A stretch of DNA of 64,000 nt from Dermacentor variabilis (Eukaryota > Arthropoda > Arachnida > Ixodida > Ixodidae): the NCBI RefSeq assembly GCF_050947875.1, contig NC_134569.1:203003127-203067126 (forward strand), given 5' to 3'. The notes beneath the pieces were generated by a model that saw only the letters and a list, made by a program, of their open reading frames with translations, was not told where the DNA came from and made no database searches. Made by a program: the position numbers and the translations under genes. Below, in pieces: positions 18,397 to 28,259 of this stretch (positions are counted from its first letter, which is position 1; each line of letters opens with the position of its first letter).

Positions 18397-19097
18397 GATG
18401 CGAAGCATACTAGCCTTTATTTTAGTTGTTGAACCACTGCTTTGCCTGGTGAACTGCTGTTGCTTGGCTATATTTGGTTCGGCTAGACGAAGAAACAACT
18501 CATGCGTTACTCTGCTTCGCCTTCAAGAGTGGAACGCGACAGCGTTCCCGTCGATCCGCCAAGGGGTGTAAGACAATGGGCTACGGCGCAGCGACTACGC
18601 GCCCCGCATTGGACGCGGTGAGCGTCGAGCAACGCAGCGTTCGGCGCGGCAACGAAATGTGCGCCTGAGCAAGCGACGCACGCCTGAGCCTTAGAAACAG
18701 CTCGTTTCTAAGGCAACACCGCATTCACTAGAGGCGCTTTTGTACCGCTTTGAAGCATCGTACTCGTGACTCAGTGGTAGCGTCTCCGTCTCACACTCCG
18801 GAGATCCTGGTTCGATTCCCACCCAGCCCATCTTGCAAGAGTTGAGCTAAAGCCACCTAGAAACAAGCGCAGCTGCTTATATACCGCCGCGACGCCGCGA
18901 GCGACGGCGCGAGTTGGAGCCCCGTTTCTCCTCTGCCGTGACGTCACGGTGTCAGCCTTGAAGGCGACGCCGCGAGCGACGGCGCGAGTTTGGAGCCCCG
19001 TTTCTCCTCTGTCGTGACGTCACGGTGTCACGTGGTATTGAAGGCGACACCGCCGCGCCTGAGGAGCTTGGTTGAGCTCTAGTAATATGCTTCGCAT
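18397..19097 (+). mobile_element. Composite SINE-like element with tRNA-type promoter and short flanking inverted repeat
   Basis: A tRNA-like segment at 18762-18835 has an A box (GTGACTCAGTGGTAGCG), a CTCCG/CGGAG stem around CTCACAC and a B box (GGTTCGATTCC). The resemblance to the tick tRNA-derived SINE called Ruka is from memory and unverified. Downstream, a roughly 75-bp GC-rich block with GACGCCGCGAGCGACGGCGC and TGACGTCACGGTG is duplicated in tandem (18891-18960 and 18964-19040). The whole is flanked by ATGCGAAGCATAC and its inverse (GTAATATGCTTCGCAT). Confidence 0.6.
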
Positions 19098-19099
19098 AA

Positions 19100-19840
19100 A
19101 ATAAATGCTGCAATACTGTTGTAAAATGATAGAAAAATCTTTGTATCACTAAGGTTTTGTTCTCACTTATGTCCATAAGTATTGTATATAGATACTGCCT
19201 TTTTTGGTGCCGGCTCGTATGATTTCTCTGGCGACTGTAAACCCACTCAGCTTTTAAAATCTAGAGCAATTGATGGTGTTGAAAATTGATAACTAGACTG
19301 CCGTGCTAGCAAGCCCGCCAAATGAGGCTCCGGCACAATTAGTCAGTCACGCAGTTACGGAGCCGTGCTGCACGCATGTTACCTGGGATGCTGCTCTATG
19401 GAACCGGGGTGTTCTGCCAACAAAAATATGGCATAGCGTGACAACAGCTAGCTTTTGAAAATTCAAATCCGCCTAACAAAAGCTCAGCATCAAGTTTAGC
19501 TCTACGTCAAAACTACCAACAGCATTGCTTCCCGCAAATATCAGCGCACACACGAAATTGCTCTAATATGCGCAGCCACTACAGCTCGGTAGCATAGTGG
19601 CTAATTTAGGGCTATTTCAAATGAAGCATTTCTGGATCGAGGTGCATCGTGCATCTGAACGCACTACCAGTTCCGTTTAATGCTGGAGTGAGTGAACCAG
19701 GCAAATAAAGCTAATACTGATTCTATTCGCGCTACTAGGAAGAAAAATTATTCGATAGAAAATCCTAGGCAATTCACAAATTCCAAATGGCGAAGACGGT
19801 ACTTTTGGTGGATCTCGGAGTCACTAACTGCGTCGAAAAG
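19100..19840. other. Unassigned DNA with one tRNA-like trace
   Basis: No coding signal. At 19595-19665 TAGCATAGTGGCTAA and GGATCGAGGTGC are spaced like weak A and B boxes, but no cloverleaf forms, so I do not call a tRNA or SINE. Confidence 0.4.
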
Positions 19841-19844
19841 GGAA

Positions 19845-19955
19845 TGGGATACGTTAAAGAATCCCAGGTGCTCCAAATCAATCCTGAGTCACCCACTATG
19901 GCACACCTCATAATCAGAAAGTGGTTTTAGCACGTAAAACCCCACAATCTTTAAG
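19845..19955 (+). mobile_element. SINE S1, 5'-truncated copy
   Basis: Contains only the 3' body: GTTAAAGAATCCCAGGTG, GAGTCACCCACTATGGCACACCTCATAATCAG and TTTTAGCACGTAAAACCCCA. Confidence 0.75.
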
Positions 19956-20139
19956 GGCATGCGACATCCCTAAGAACGTGGTGCTGGGCTAATTCGTTCA
20001 TGACAGTGAATAATAAAATTCTTGCGCGAACCAGACAACCACCAAAGGTATGCATACATAGACAGCAGCGCACACACTTTCCACGTGTGTATTGGTTTTG
20101 AGATCGTCTGGTTTGAGGAATAGACCAACCGTGGTTGTT

Positions 20140-20372
20140 TAGAGTCTTCCGGCGTTGCGCTTCTAAGCACGAGATCGCCTGATTGAATCCCGGCCGCGGC
20201 GGCCGCACTTCAATGAGGGCGAATTGCGGAAACGCCTGTGTACCGTGCAGTGGGTGCACGTTGAGGATCCCCAGGTGGTCAAAATTATTCCGGAGTCCCC
20301 CACTACGGCGTTTCTAATAATCAGATCGTTGTTTTGGCGCGTGAAACCCCAGAATTTCATTTTTTTTAATTC
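20140..20372 (+). mobile_element. SINE S1 copy
   Basis: Head remnant GCGTTGCGCTTCTAAGCACGAG, B-box region GATTGAATCCCGGCCGCGG, GGCGGCCGCACTTC core, body with CCCCAGGTGGTCAAAATTAT and the 3' end GGCGCGTGAAACCCCAGAA, then a T-rich stretch. About 230 bp. Confidence 0.8.
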
Positions 20373-20410
20373 CTCGCGGAATAGTGCTTTCGTTCACTGC
20401 TGTACGATAT

Positions 20411-20742
20411 TGACACGTGTACTTGTTTAGCGTTCTCCGGTGGCCGTTTCTCACCAGCTAACCAATGTGAAATGCTATCGCTCTGCACAGGAAGCGCCTG
20501 CGCGTACCGGAAGTCTCTCGAAAGTTATCAATGGTTATATTAGTTGGCTGTTGTCACCGAAGCTCGTGTGATCTGATTGCATGCGCGACGCGAATCGTGT
20601 AGTAATTTATAAGGCACACGGATAGCAGCGATTACGCTGAAACCTTCGACGAGTCATGTATAAAAGCTGACACGCTTGACCGGCAGATCAGATTGTTGAT
20701 GATCGCCGACTGTGTTCGCCGCTATCGTAGTGCTTTGAATGC
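20411..20742 (+). mobile_element. Solo LTR (family L1), 5' segment, copy 1
   Basis: Starts TGACACGTGTACTTG. Carries TATAAAAG at 20659-20666 and a downstream GATCAGATTG start region. It is homologous along its length to 34193-34500. The LTR is cut at 20742 by LINE-B copy 1 and continues at 22658-22753, ending CAACGTGACA. Joined length is about 428 bp. No internal retroelement sequence flanks it, so it is a solo LTR. Confidence 0.75.
20659..20666 (+). promoter_or_regulatory. LTR TATA box, copy 1
   Basis: TATAAAAG is conserved at the same place in copy 2 (34436-34443), about 30 bp upstream of the conserved GATCAGATT, a plausible transcription start. Confidence 0.6.
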
Positions 20743-20822
20743 AATCCAACCTCATCGACCTGGGACTTCCACCGCGGGTGATAAGATTCATCTACTCATT
20801 CCTTTAGAATCACACATTTGCG

Positions 20823-21053
20823 ATGAGAGTAGATGGAAGGCAAGAAAGATACTTCACATCGAACAGAGGAGTCCCACAAGGTTCGGTTTTGGCTCCTCTT
20901 TTCTTCAACGTTGCTCTAATGCCTCTAGCCTGGCAACTACATCGGATTCCAGATGTGAGGTTCTTAATCTATGCGGATGACGTCACTTTCTGGTCGTGCA
21001 TAAAGATATATCTAGACAACCTCAACAGCTTCAAGAAGCCCTTGATGTGCTAA
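20823..21053 (+). pseudogene. LINE-B copy 1 RT palm
   Basis: RVDGRQERYFTSNRGVPQGSVLAPLFFNVALMPLAWQLHRIPDVRFLIYADDVTFW: motif B (GVPQGSVLAPLFFN) and an intact YADD box. Compared with copy 2, one C has been lost after the box (TGGTCGTGC for TGGTCCGTGC), which breaks the frame into the next segment. Confidence 0.85.
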
Positions 21054-22120
21054 ACAACTGCGCTCGGAAAGCAGGGTTGGACATTTCCGCCCAAAAATCA
21101 AGCTATGTTGTCGTGGCCAACAAGAAAGGACGCACAAGAATCACGCAGCACCCCTTTACATTTAGACTCGGCGCAGTGACAATCCCTGAGGCTTCTGAGG
21201 TCTGCATACTGGGTCTCGATATTCACCACTCCGGCAGTGGTGCACACTGGCTCCGTAAAACCAGACAGAGTTCGACAAAAACACTTCACCTTATTCGTCG
21301 CATTGCAGCAAAAGCAGCTGGAGCTCGTACTGACGTAGCTCGACGGTTGGTGCGTGCAGTCTTGCAGCCACGAATTTTATACCAAGCACAATTTCAACGG
21401 CTGACTTTGGCACAGCTGGCACAGTTCGAGACGATTAATCGCGATGCTATGCGCACAATCACAGCACTGCCCCGCATCACTCCGATACCAACCTTACAGG
21501 AACATGCCCAGCTCAACACAATTGCAGAGCTAATTTTGCAACGTGAAAAAGCACGTGAAATTAAAAAGCGACTTATTCCGGCTGTCGCTGCGTTGCATGC
21601 TCATTTTCACCGCGGCTCTCGGATTGACAATCAGCCCTATCCAATGCCTCCCTTGGAATTCACCAGCATCACAACTAATAAGCCAACGAAGTTACGACGC
21701 AGCGATACAACAGGTATTATTGACGAACACAATATCGTCGATGCATCATGCGCTAACACCTGTAAAGTATATATGGGTGCTGCCATTCTCCCAGACGGCG
21801 GAACGACATCATTCCTGAGTACTACGCATAATTACATCAGCGGCCACCAGCGCTATTCATCTACGGAAGCCAGCGCTCTAGTAATGGAACTTCAAGCCAT
21901 CCACGACGCTGTGCAAGATGCGAGATCTAAGCTGCCTACCATCAAGCAACTAGATATCTTCACTGATTCTTTAGCGGCTATTCAGGAACTCAAGAAGGTT
22001 GATAAGGCGATGGAAATCTGCGAGACAATACACACTATGAATAGTAAGACAGCTAGCTACTTGCGTCAAGTTACACTGGATTCAGGGCCATTCAGTGAAC
22101 CCTCACAACATTGCTGCTGA
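20996..22120 (+). CDS. LINE-B copy 1 ORF2 fragment: RT thumb and RNase H
   Basis: A 374-codon open frame, the longest in this copy. It starts after the YADD box (DISRQPQQLQEALDVLNNCARKAGLDISAQKSSYVVV, the A..GL.IS..KS motif E region) and continues through the thumb (HWLRKTRQSSTKTLHLIRRIAAKAAGA, RILYQAQFQRLTLAQLAQFETINRDAMRTI). It ends in RNase H (YMGAAILPDGG with the first Asp lost to Gly relative to copy 2, SSTEASALVMELQAIHDAV with the Glu, LDIFTDSLAAIQELKK with the TDS Asp). A frame break before WIQGHSxNPHNxxAD separates the last acidic residue. The Met is not a true start. Confidence 0.85.
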   Translation: MHKDISRQPQQLQEALDVLNNCARKAGLDISAQKSSYVVVANKKGRTRITQHPFTFRLGAVTIPEASEVCILGLDIHHSGSGAHWLRKTRQSSTKTLHLIRRIAAKAAGARTDVARRLVRAVLQPRILYQAQFQRLTLAQLAQFETINRDAMRTITALPRITPIPTLQEHAQLNTIAELILQREKAREIKKRLIPAVAALHAHFHRGSRIDNQPYPMPPLEFTSITTNKPTKLRRSDTTGIIDEHNIVDASCANTCKVYMGAAILPDGGTTSFLSTTHNYISGHQRYSSTEASALVMELQAIHDAVQDARSKLPTIKQLDIFTDSLAAIQELKKVDKAMEICETIHTMNSKTASYLRQVTLDSGPFSEPSQHCC

Positions 22121-22589
22121 CCAGCAGGCACACTGCCCTCCTAATCCTGATCTTCCGCCTATTCCCCTCCCACCTCAACCCCTTAACTCGCTCCGAGCCC
22201 GTAAAAACTTTCTCCGGCAGGACACACGTGCTCTAATTCCCCCGTGTGTCTGCTCCCTCCCGCATAACCTTACTAGGGCGGAGGAAGTTGTGCTTAGGAG
22301 GCTTCGGGCCGGGGTGGCCCTTACACCGGCTGTTATCTCAAGGTGGAACTGGTCGCATTTACCACTGGGTGCTACGTGTCCATACTGCTCCGTTCCTGTG
22401 ATGGAAGCAGATGCATACCAACTAATATGGACATGTACTGGTTTAAAATCGGAACGCTCGCGTCTCCTACTGCAAGCCGGCCTCCGCTACAGTGTGACAA
22501 CCATCTATGACCGCTGGATACATGACAACAGATTCCACAAAACACTGCTTCAATTCGTACACAACACAGGCCTCACAGAACACATATAG
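22095..22589 (+). CDS. LINE-B copy 1 ORF2 C-terminus with zinc knuckle
   Basis: Begins NPHNIAADQQAH (end of RNase H, GHS.N..AAD). Continues with a Pro-rich hinge, RAEEVVLRRLRAGVALTPAVISRWNW and a CPYCSVPVMEADAYQLIWTCTG knuckle (C-x2-C..Y/H..C). It ends NTGLTEHI stop. The C-terminal RRLRxG...TP and CxxC..HxxxxC layout is typical of I-type ORF2. Confidence 0.8.
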   Translation: MNPHNIAADQQAHCPPNPDLPPIPLPPQPLNSLRARKNFLRQDTRALIPPCVCSLPHNLTRAEEVVLRRLRAGVALTPAVISRWNWSHLPLGATCPYCSVPVMEADAYQLIWTCTGLKSERSRLLLQAGLRYSVTTIYDRWIHDNRFHKTLLQFVHNTGLTEHI

Positions 22590-22657
22590 TACACATATAC
22601 GCATCAAGAATTATGCCTTAAGGGCAAGTCTCTATCGCAATAAAGAAAAAAGAATGC

Positions 22658-22753
22658 CACTTGCTTTTAGGAGCACAAGTTTGCCAAATAATGAGTTACT
22701 CTCATCATTCACAGTTTTGCTCCTGTGTTCTTGACCGTCACTACAACGTGACA
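22658..22753 (+). mobile_element. Solo LTR (family L1), 3' segment, copy 1
   Basis: CACTTGCTTTTAGGAGCACAAGTTTGCC then TTCACAGTTTTGCTCCTGTG and CGTCACTACAACGTGACA align with 34510-34612 of copy 2. Restores the LTR cut by LINE-B copy 1. Confidence 0.75.
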
Positions 22754-22759
22754 ATAACT

Positions 22760-24200
22760 ATAAAGTGGATTAAGAAGAACCAACGCGTGCACGGAGACCG
22801 TCGTCAGCATGCACTCACTCACTGTAGCTCACACGTTAACTGCGTCCGACTGCGCGAATAATTTCTACCATTTGGTCTTTGTTAGTTAGCGCGTTGAGTT
22901 CCTTCAGTCGTGTTAGCACAAGCGAGCAAGGATATAAAGCCTTCAGAAAGTATGCACCTCCACGCCTAGAGGGCTGCGTTTCGACAGCATGCGAGACACG
23001 TCCTTCCGTATACGCGTAGCATCCCGCACTGCGTGTTCAGCACGCAAGAACGTTTTCGTGGGCGGCAGTCGGTCGCCCTATGCCAAGATTCCAAGAATAA
23101 GCCATGTGATCTGATCATGAGCTACGAGGACTGCGAGGACACGGTGGCCGCCTGCGCATCAAACTCGGATTCTCCTGCGTTCGCGCATCTGCCGTGTCTG
23201 CATGTCTCGTACTCTTTCTTCCCGTTTCAGAATCACTTCACGGTGAGCTGCTCCAGCCGCGTCATCCTGCTTGTTTTGTTGATCTTCAGATCTCTATTCC
23301 GTTGCTTTATACTTCTCCGGGAAGAGGATTCCTACGTGTCTAGTATGATGTATGAATCGGGTCTGCGGCTGAAGCGTTTTCTTTACTGCGGTTTCACAGT
23401 TGTCGAGATAACTTGACGTACGACCGTGACTGGCTGAGTCAGCTCCTTTCGGAGCTAAAGCCGTGCATGATAGCAGCCTGGAAGCGCAGGGGCACTTAGC
23501 TGCCGAAGTCTTAGAACAGCAATATGCTTGTCTGAGCTACAACATCTGTTCAATAATTATAACTACATAGTCTTAGACGTACGCCTCATGCAAGTATTTG
23601 TTCTTGAATGCTGTAAATCACTGCGCCCTTGAAGGTAATGCAGCACACACAGCCGCATTCTACGGGACAGCTATAAGCTGACATTTAAATTTGACGATTG
23701 CATAGGCAACTAAATAAGAAAATTCAAATCCTGATTTATTGTAGCAGCAGCGGAGAAGGCTTTCTTCGTCTAAAGTGCGGCGGTGCAAGGGCCGCATAAA
23801 TTTCCTTCAATTTACTACGTCTGACATAATATGCGCTATGGTTTCAGAAATAAAAGAGAAAATTTTAATACAAACTTTCATTCCAAGAATTAATTAAAGA
23901 ACTTGAATTACAAGGCAGAACAGAGATATTGCAGTTACATTCTCTGGCAGAATATTCAGTTGTTTGCATGTTAGGAAGCGCATAGCAATAATCTGGTTTT
24001 GCTGTAAGGTGAGTTCTTCATTCTAAAGAAAAGGAAAAAAAAAGAACGCTGATCTATGTAGTGTGGTGGAAAAGGTTGTTGTTTCCGCTTCTATAAGTGA
24101 CCTTTGGGAATAGCCAACTACTAAACAAGGCGTCTGTTTGGAAGCTGAGACGTCTAGTTTGTTTGACTACACCACTTCTGTCGGCATTGTATTTTTTTTT
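22760..24200. other. Unassigned DNA
   Basis: Mostly AT-rich with a more GC-balanced patch at 22860-23500. The open frame 23033-23416 (127 codons, Cys/Phe/Leu-rich) has no motif and no supporting context. Nothing is assigned. Confidence 0.4.
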
Positions 24201-24205
24201 CAAAG

Positions 24206-24741
24206 CGCAGCTCTAAGGCGTCCGTTCATGGTTGAGCGTCCGTGCCCCTCGGCGTACCTTGGCGTCCCTCAGCGTAGCCGAGCGGACTAGCGCATCGAAG
24301 GATGAAAGAGCGAACGCGGGGCGCAGCGGGGGATGAAAGGCGGCGTTAGCCAAGAGGTCGCGAGGAGGAAAGCGGAGGAGGAGGGTATAGCCCAAACATG
24401 AGAAGGCAAGCATAGTCCAGCGCAAGATGGGTTCTGCGGCGAGGAGAACAACGCGCCGTCGTCTATTCACCGATGACGAGTTTGATAAGGCACGCGGCGG
24501 GCACGTTCTCCGATACCATGCATGGAAACAAAGCGCGGCATGAGTAGATGTCTGTCTCGGCGGTTGCTGTGAATCGCGCCCACGCGTCACCCACGCGCTG
24601 TCCCTCGCGATACTCCCGATTATCGAGGCAATCGTGCCAGACTTCGCTCCATTTTCAACGTGCCGCACGAGACAGATTGTGATTGTCCGCGCCAGCCAGT
24701 ACATCGCGAAACGAAAACAAGCGTATAGAGCTGCGCTCAAA
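24206..24741. repeat. GC-rich dispersed repeat bounded by inverted AGAGCTGCGCT motifs
   Basis: The left edge reads GCGCAGCTCTAAGGCGTCC and the right edge AGAGCTGCGCTCAAAG, an inverted pair of about 12-13 bp. The left part is related in reverse orientation to 26780-26830 (GGAACGGACGCCAAAGAGCTGCGCTCTAAAA) and to 970-1060. The minus-strand open frame 24213-24833 has no domain and looks like a by-product of GC richness. Possibly a non-autonomous DNA element. Confidence 0.35.
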
Positions 24742-26220
24742 GTTCGTGTTAGGCAGTATTCTGATCGCGGGTGAATTTTTTCATGTCTTAATACGTTATT
24801 GTTCGAGCAGGCCAGATGTCTTGCTATTATCAATTTTTAAGGTAGTTTTAATGGCTAAACGGTATCGTGCATCTGTGAATTTTTTCAAAATGAGTGCGAG
24901 TTTCCAACTTGAGAACAAAGTGGTGCTAGGCATATAACATCAAGTTGTTATGAAGTACTGCACGATAAAATTTGATAAAACTATACACATCTAGCATCAA
25001 TATTGTCAGCGTGTCAGCCGCACTATCTGACAAATCTCCATGCAATTCACACTTTTCAGACCCCTTGTCAAGATATTGGCCCAATTTTAATACACATATT
25101 GGCTATTTTGATTTATTCGGGAATTTTTAGGACCGCCTACTCAGCGTTTACCCTGGCAGACATATGTGATCATTGAAGTCACTGCTTACAGCATTATAAG
25201 CTATACGCACCAAAGGGCGCTACGTGCGATTGTCACTTCTACGTCACACAGTTGATGAAGAAAAGCCGAGTAAAGGTATGCCGTAGATAATGGAGTAAAC
25301 ATTGAATTCCACCTAAATTACAAGGAAGTTCCCCAAGTTCAAGTTCACTGAGAACACACGCACCGACAAAAAACTTCGCAGTCGACTTAGGCGATTACTT
25401 CGCCTCTCAAGTAATTTACTGTGAGAGCAGCATTCTCTAACTGCGAAAACCACTAGATTGTGTGGTTGCCTACATTTTCGACAAATAATTGCGCTTACCC
25501 ACTACAGTGCGAAAGGCTAAAAATGCATCTTATTTGATTGTTAGTTAGTGGGAAGGTGTGCAGAAGATTAAACAACGGTTAATTTGAAAAAAAAATGAAG
25601 TACTTGGAAAGTTATTTAAAATATAATTCTCAATTCTCTCATAGTGCACTGAAAAAAGTTGTTTAGATAATAAGCTTAAACTTTACCTGGTTCCTTATGA
25701 ATGTGCGCTACTTACTTTCCGTATCGTATTATTGCTATTATTATCTGATATGAAAACACACATGCAATGCGCAGAAAGGCTGGCAACTGTCACTGAGTGG
25801 TGCACAAAGCCTGCCTACTCTTTATGAAGGAGGCGATAGAAGAAGGGAGGCAAATATAAGAAGAATTGAAGCAAACAAGAATGAAACAGCAAAGTGATAG
25901 GTAACAAATGGGTATTAATGCATGTTGGCAAATATCGAAACACAAGCGCAGACATTTGTGCTCTCAGGCTGCCAATGTCTAAATGGACAAGGTTTATTTA
26001 GTTCAAGGAGTCTATGAAAGAAAGTACAAAATGATGTGCAGAAAGCTCGAAAAGAAAAAGTGTATAATCATCGCATTCTACTAGGACTAGCATCAGGGAT
26101 AGAAACTTTGAGGCTAACGAAGTTTGCGAAGAAGTTGCGATGGAACAAAAAAAAAAAATTACCGACGATTACGTTACTTCGTAATGCGAAATTTGAGCGC
26201 AGCAAATTTGAGCGCAGCGT
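24742..26220. other. Unassigned AT-rich DNA
   Basis: No coding or repeat structure recognised in either strand. Only short A-tracts are notable. Confidence 0.45.
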
Positions 26221-26222
26221 TT

Positions 26223-26243
26223 AGCAGCAGCAGCAGCAGCAGC
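26223..26243 (+). repeat. (AGC)7 microsatellite
   Basis: Seven AGC triplets next to a GC-rich segment. Confidence 0.9.
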
Positions 26244-26310
26244 AGACGGAGGACTTCCATCGGTCGTCTCGCTCATGGCTCAGAAAGAACTGGCAGATAA
26301 TTTCGCAGTG

Positions 26311-26485
26311 GCGAACGGCAGCGGCAATTTCGGCTCGGGCGGTGCACATATACAGATCCGCCGCCACCGATCTGGCTCTCTGATTGCCACCGCACAAGGC
26401 GAACGGCAGCGGCAATTTCGGCTCGGGCGGTGCACATATACAGATCCGCCGCCACCGATCTGGCTCTCTGATTGCCACCGCACAG
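26311..26485 (+). repeat. Near-perfect tandem duplication, 88-bp period
   Basis: GCGAACGGCAGCGGCAATTT starts at 26311 and 26399. The copies agree almost base for base through GATTGCCACCGCACA. An 88-bp period is not a multiple of three, so the open frame 26275-26700 changes reading between copies and is unlikely to be translated. Confidence 0.85.
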
Positions 26486-26499
26486 GGGTTGCATTGGAG

Positions 26500-26870
26500 G
26501 AGGAGCGAAGAAAGGAATTAAGTTCGAGCCGGCGCTTTGACAACCGGAGACTCGCAGGAAGAGGGGGGAGGGGGGCGGCGTGTACACCCAGCGGCAAACG
26601 ATGGGGGCAGAAGCGCACGCAGCAAGCGGACAACCCTTTCCTCCTCTTTCTGCATGGCGGCGACGGTGTTCTATGCAGTCACGTTATCTTGACTCTCTAG
26701 CGGCGTCAGCGGCATCCAGCGGTATCAGTCGGTCGCTGCTAGCGCTGGGGGGATGAAAGGGGGGCGGAGCTGGTTACGAGGCCGACGACGACGCGAAACC
26801 CAGGAACGGACGCCAAAGAGCTGCGCTCTAAAACTGTAACACGAAACGTGAAGATACAGGACGAAAGCGG
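26500..26870. other. GC-rich unassigned segment
   Basis: Contains the AGAGCTGCGCTCTAAAA motif (about 26816) shared with 24206 and 970-1060. No protein domain. It leads into an RTE fragment. Confidence 0.35.
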
Positions 26871-26873
26871 TGC

Positions 26874-27186
26874 AGATCAGAGAGCAAACGGGGGTAGCCG
26901 ATATTCCAGTTGACATAAAGCAAAAGAAAAGGAGATGGTCAGGCCGTGTAACTTGTAGGGCAGATAACCGATGGAGCAGTCGACTTATAGAACGTGCCAA
27001 GGGAATAGAAGCGCAGTCCATGAAGGCAGAAAATTACATGAGGTGATGAAATCAGGAAATGTTAAGGAGCAAGTAGGAATCAGCTAGCGCAAGACAGGGG
27101 TAATTGGAGATGGCTGGGAGAGGCCTTCGTCCTGCAGTGGACATAAATGTAGGATAATGATGATGATAATGATGATGATGATTATA
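26874..27186 (+). mobile_element. RTE-type LINE 3' end
   Basis: Plus-strand reading DQRANGGSRYSS.HKAKEKEMVRPC, then the end GGAGATGGCTGGGAGAGGCCTTCGTCCTGCAGTGGACATAAA and a GATGAT triplet tail (27153-27182). The same terminal string is found, reversed, at 52650 and 62014. A GATGAT-type tail is typical of RTE (BovB-like) LINEs. Confidence 0.7.
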
Positions 27187-27189
27187 TAT

Positions 27190-27960
27190 CTTTACAGGAC
27201 CTATATTCATGCTAACTTTCTTTTCATGTAGATCCCCCCTTTCGTTATATGAAAACATTTGAGAGAATATAGGTATGTCATGGTTGTCTTCATTTCTCTC
27301 ATGTTATCATGAGAAGGTTGCCTTGTGGCCTTTGTACGTAATTAGTTTCGCGATGTTGTGTAAGACAATCATATTACTGTCTGTTTCAGTCGTTAAGCAA
27401 AAAGATGTAAAAGCATATAGCCGCTGGAAGTGGTGGCGGCGTGTCATTTGAGACGATCCTTTACATATAAAATTTACTAACGATAGTTTTGAAATTCATT
27501 GTTAACGCAAATAAATATTTGAACCACCAGTGATGAGACATTCGCTGTGTTAAGGGATTCTTACTTTTCACGCTTAATGTAAAAAAAAGCATGGATTGCT
27601 CAGGGTTATGCGACTGAGAGAGAGGGAGAGACAGAGACAGGGAGAAAGAAAGGCGCGGGGGTTAACCAGAAGCAAGATTCAGGTTTGCTACCCTGCACGT
27701 GCATGGGAAAGGGAGTTAGATGGAAAACAAAAGGATAGAGAGACAATTGTGCACTTCTAACGCCCATGTTGGAATCTATGTTAAGCAAAGCTTTTACGAA
27801 GAGGTTAATCAAAGGCTATAAATTTGTCCATTGTCTTTGGCGCAAAGACAACTGCACACGAATGTGATCCGGCTCACCCGTGATAAGCAATGCGACAAAT
27901 GTGATATTGGCTTACATTTTCTCATTTCTTTTTATTTACTTTAACATAGCGGCTCCTTCT
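27190..27960. other. Unassigned DNA with a small shared repeat
   Basis: 27605-27720 is purine-rich, and its GGGGGTTAACCAGAAGCAAGATTCAGGTTTGCTACCCTGCAC resembles 32397-32440 (GCAAGCTAACCGGAAGG..TTTGCTGCCCTGCAC). The two are copies of a short dispersed repeat followed by GA-rich sequence. The rest is unassigned. Confidence 0.4.
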
Positions 27961-27964
27961 TGTC

Positions 27965-28212
27965 CACCCACCTCGTTTTGCTAAGGGGCTATGGTGTTGC
28001 GCTGCTAAGCACGAGGTTACGGGATGAAATCCTGGTCGTGGCGGCCGCATTTCGATGGGGGCAAAATGCCAAAACACCCGTGTCGTGTGTACTGAGGGCG
28101 CGGTAAAGATCCCCTTGGTGGACAAAATTAATCTGGAGTCCTCCACTACGGCATGCCTCATAATCAAATCGTAGTATTGGCGCGTAAAACCCCCGAATTG
28201 AATTCGATTCTC
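27965..28212 (+). mobile_element. SINE S1 copy
   Basis: GGGGCTATGGTGTTGCGCTGCTAAGCACGAGG, decayed B box GGGATGAAATCCTGG, GGCGGCCGCATTTCGATGGG, GTGGACAAAATTAATCTGGAGTCCTCCACTACGGCATGCCTCATAATC, end GGCGCGTAAAACCC. Confidence 0.8.
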
Positions 28213-28259
28213 CTTCTTGGTGTTATGGTACATGTCATTGTATGAAAATTATCATGATC

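Larger units (their letters stand above)
20743..22651 (+). mobile_element. LINE-B copy 1: 5'-truncated I-type LINE inserted in an LTR
   Basis: Begins within RT (NLIDLGLPPRVIRFIYSF) and runs through YADD, RT thumb, RNase H and C-terminal knuckle to a CGCAATAAAGAAAAAA end. GAATGC at 20737-20742 and 22652-22657 is the TSD. Sequence on both sides of it joins into the LTR, proving the nesting. It is closely similar to the 3' 2 kb of LINE-B copy 2 (33278-35600, minus strand). Frame breaks occur at about 20993 and 22090. Confidence 0.9.

Noticed and set aside
18762..18835. Functional tRNA gene
   Set aside because: A and B boxes are good but the anticodon arm has a 10-nt loop and no acceptor stem closes it; part of a SINE-like composite.
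20411..20742. Promoter of a host gene (TATAAAAG with start region)
   Set aside because: The same 420-bp sequence with TATA and polyadenylation signals occurs at 34193-34612 with a target duplication, so it is an LTR.
23033..23416. 127-codon plus-strand open frame as a host gene
   Set aside because: No domain, no splice or homology evidence, and atypical composition; left as unassigned.
24213..24833. 206-codon minus-strand open frame
   Set aside because: GC-rich stretch overlapping a dispersed repeat; no domain, no conserved pattern, and open phases on both strands.
26275..26700. 141-codon plus-strand open frame
   Set aside because: Its length comes from an 88-bp tandem duplication that is not a multiple of three, so the two copies are read in different frames.
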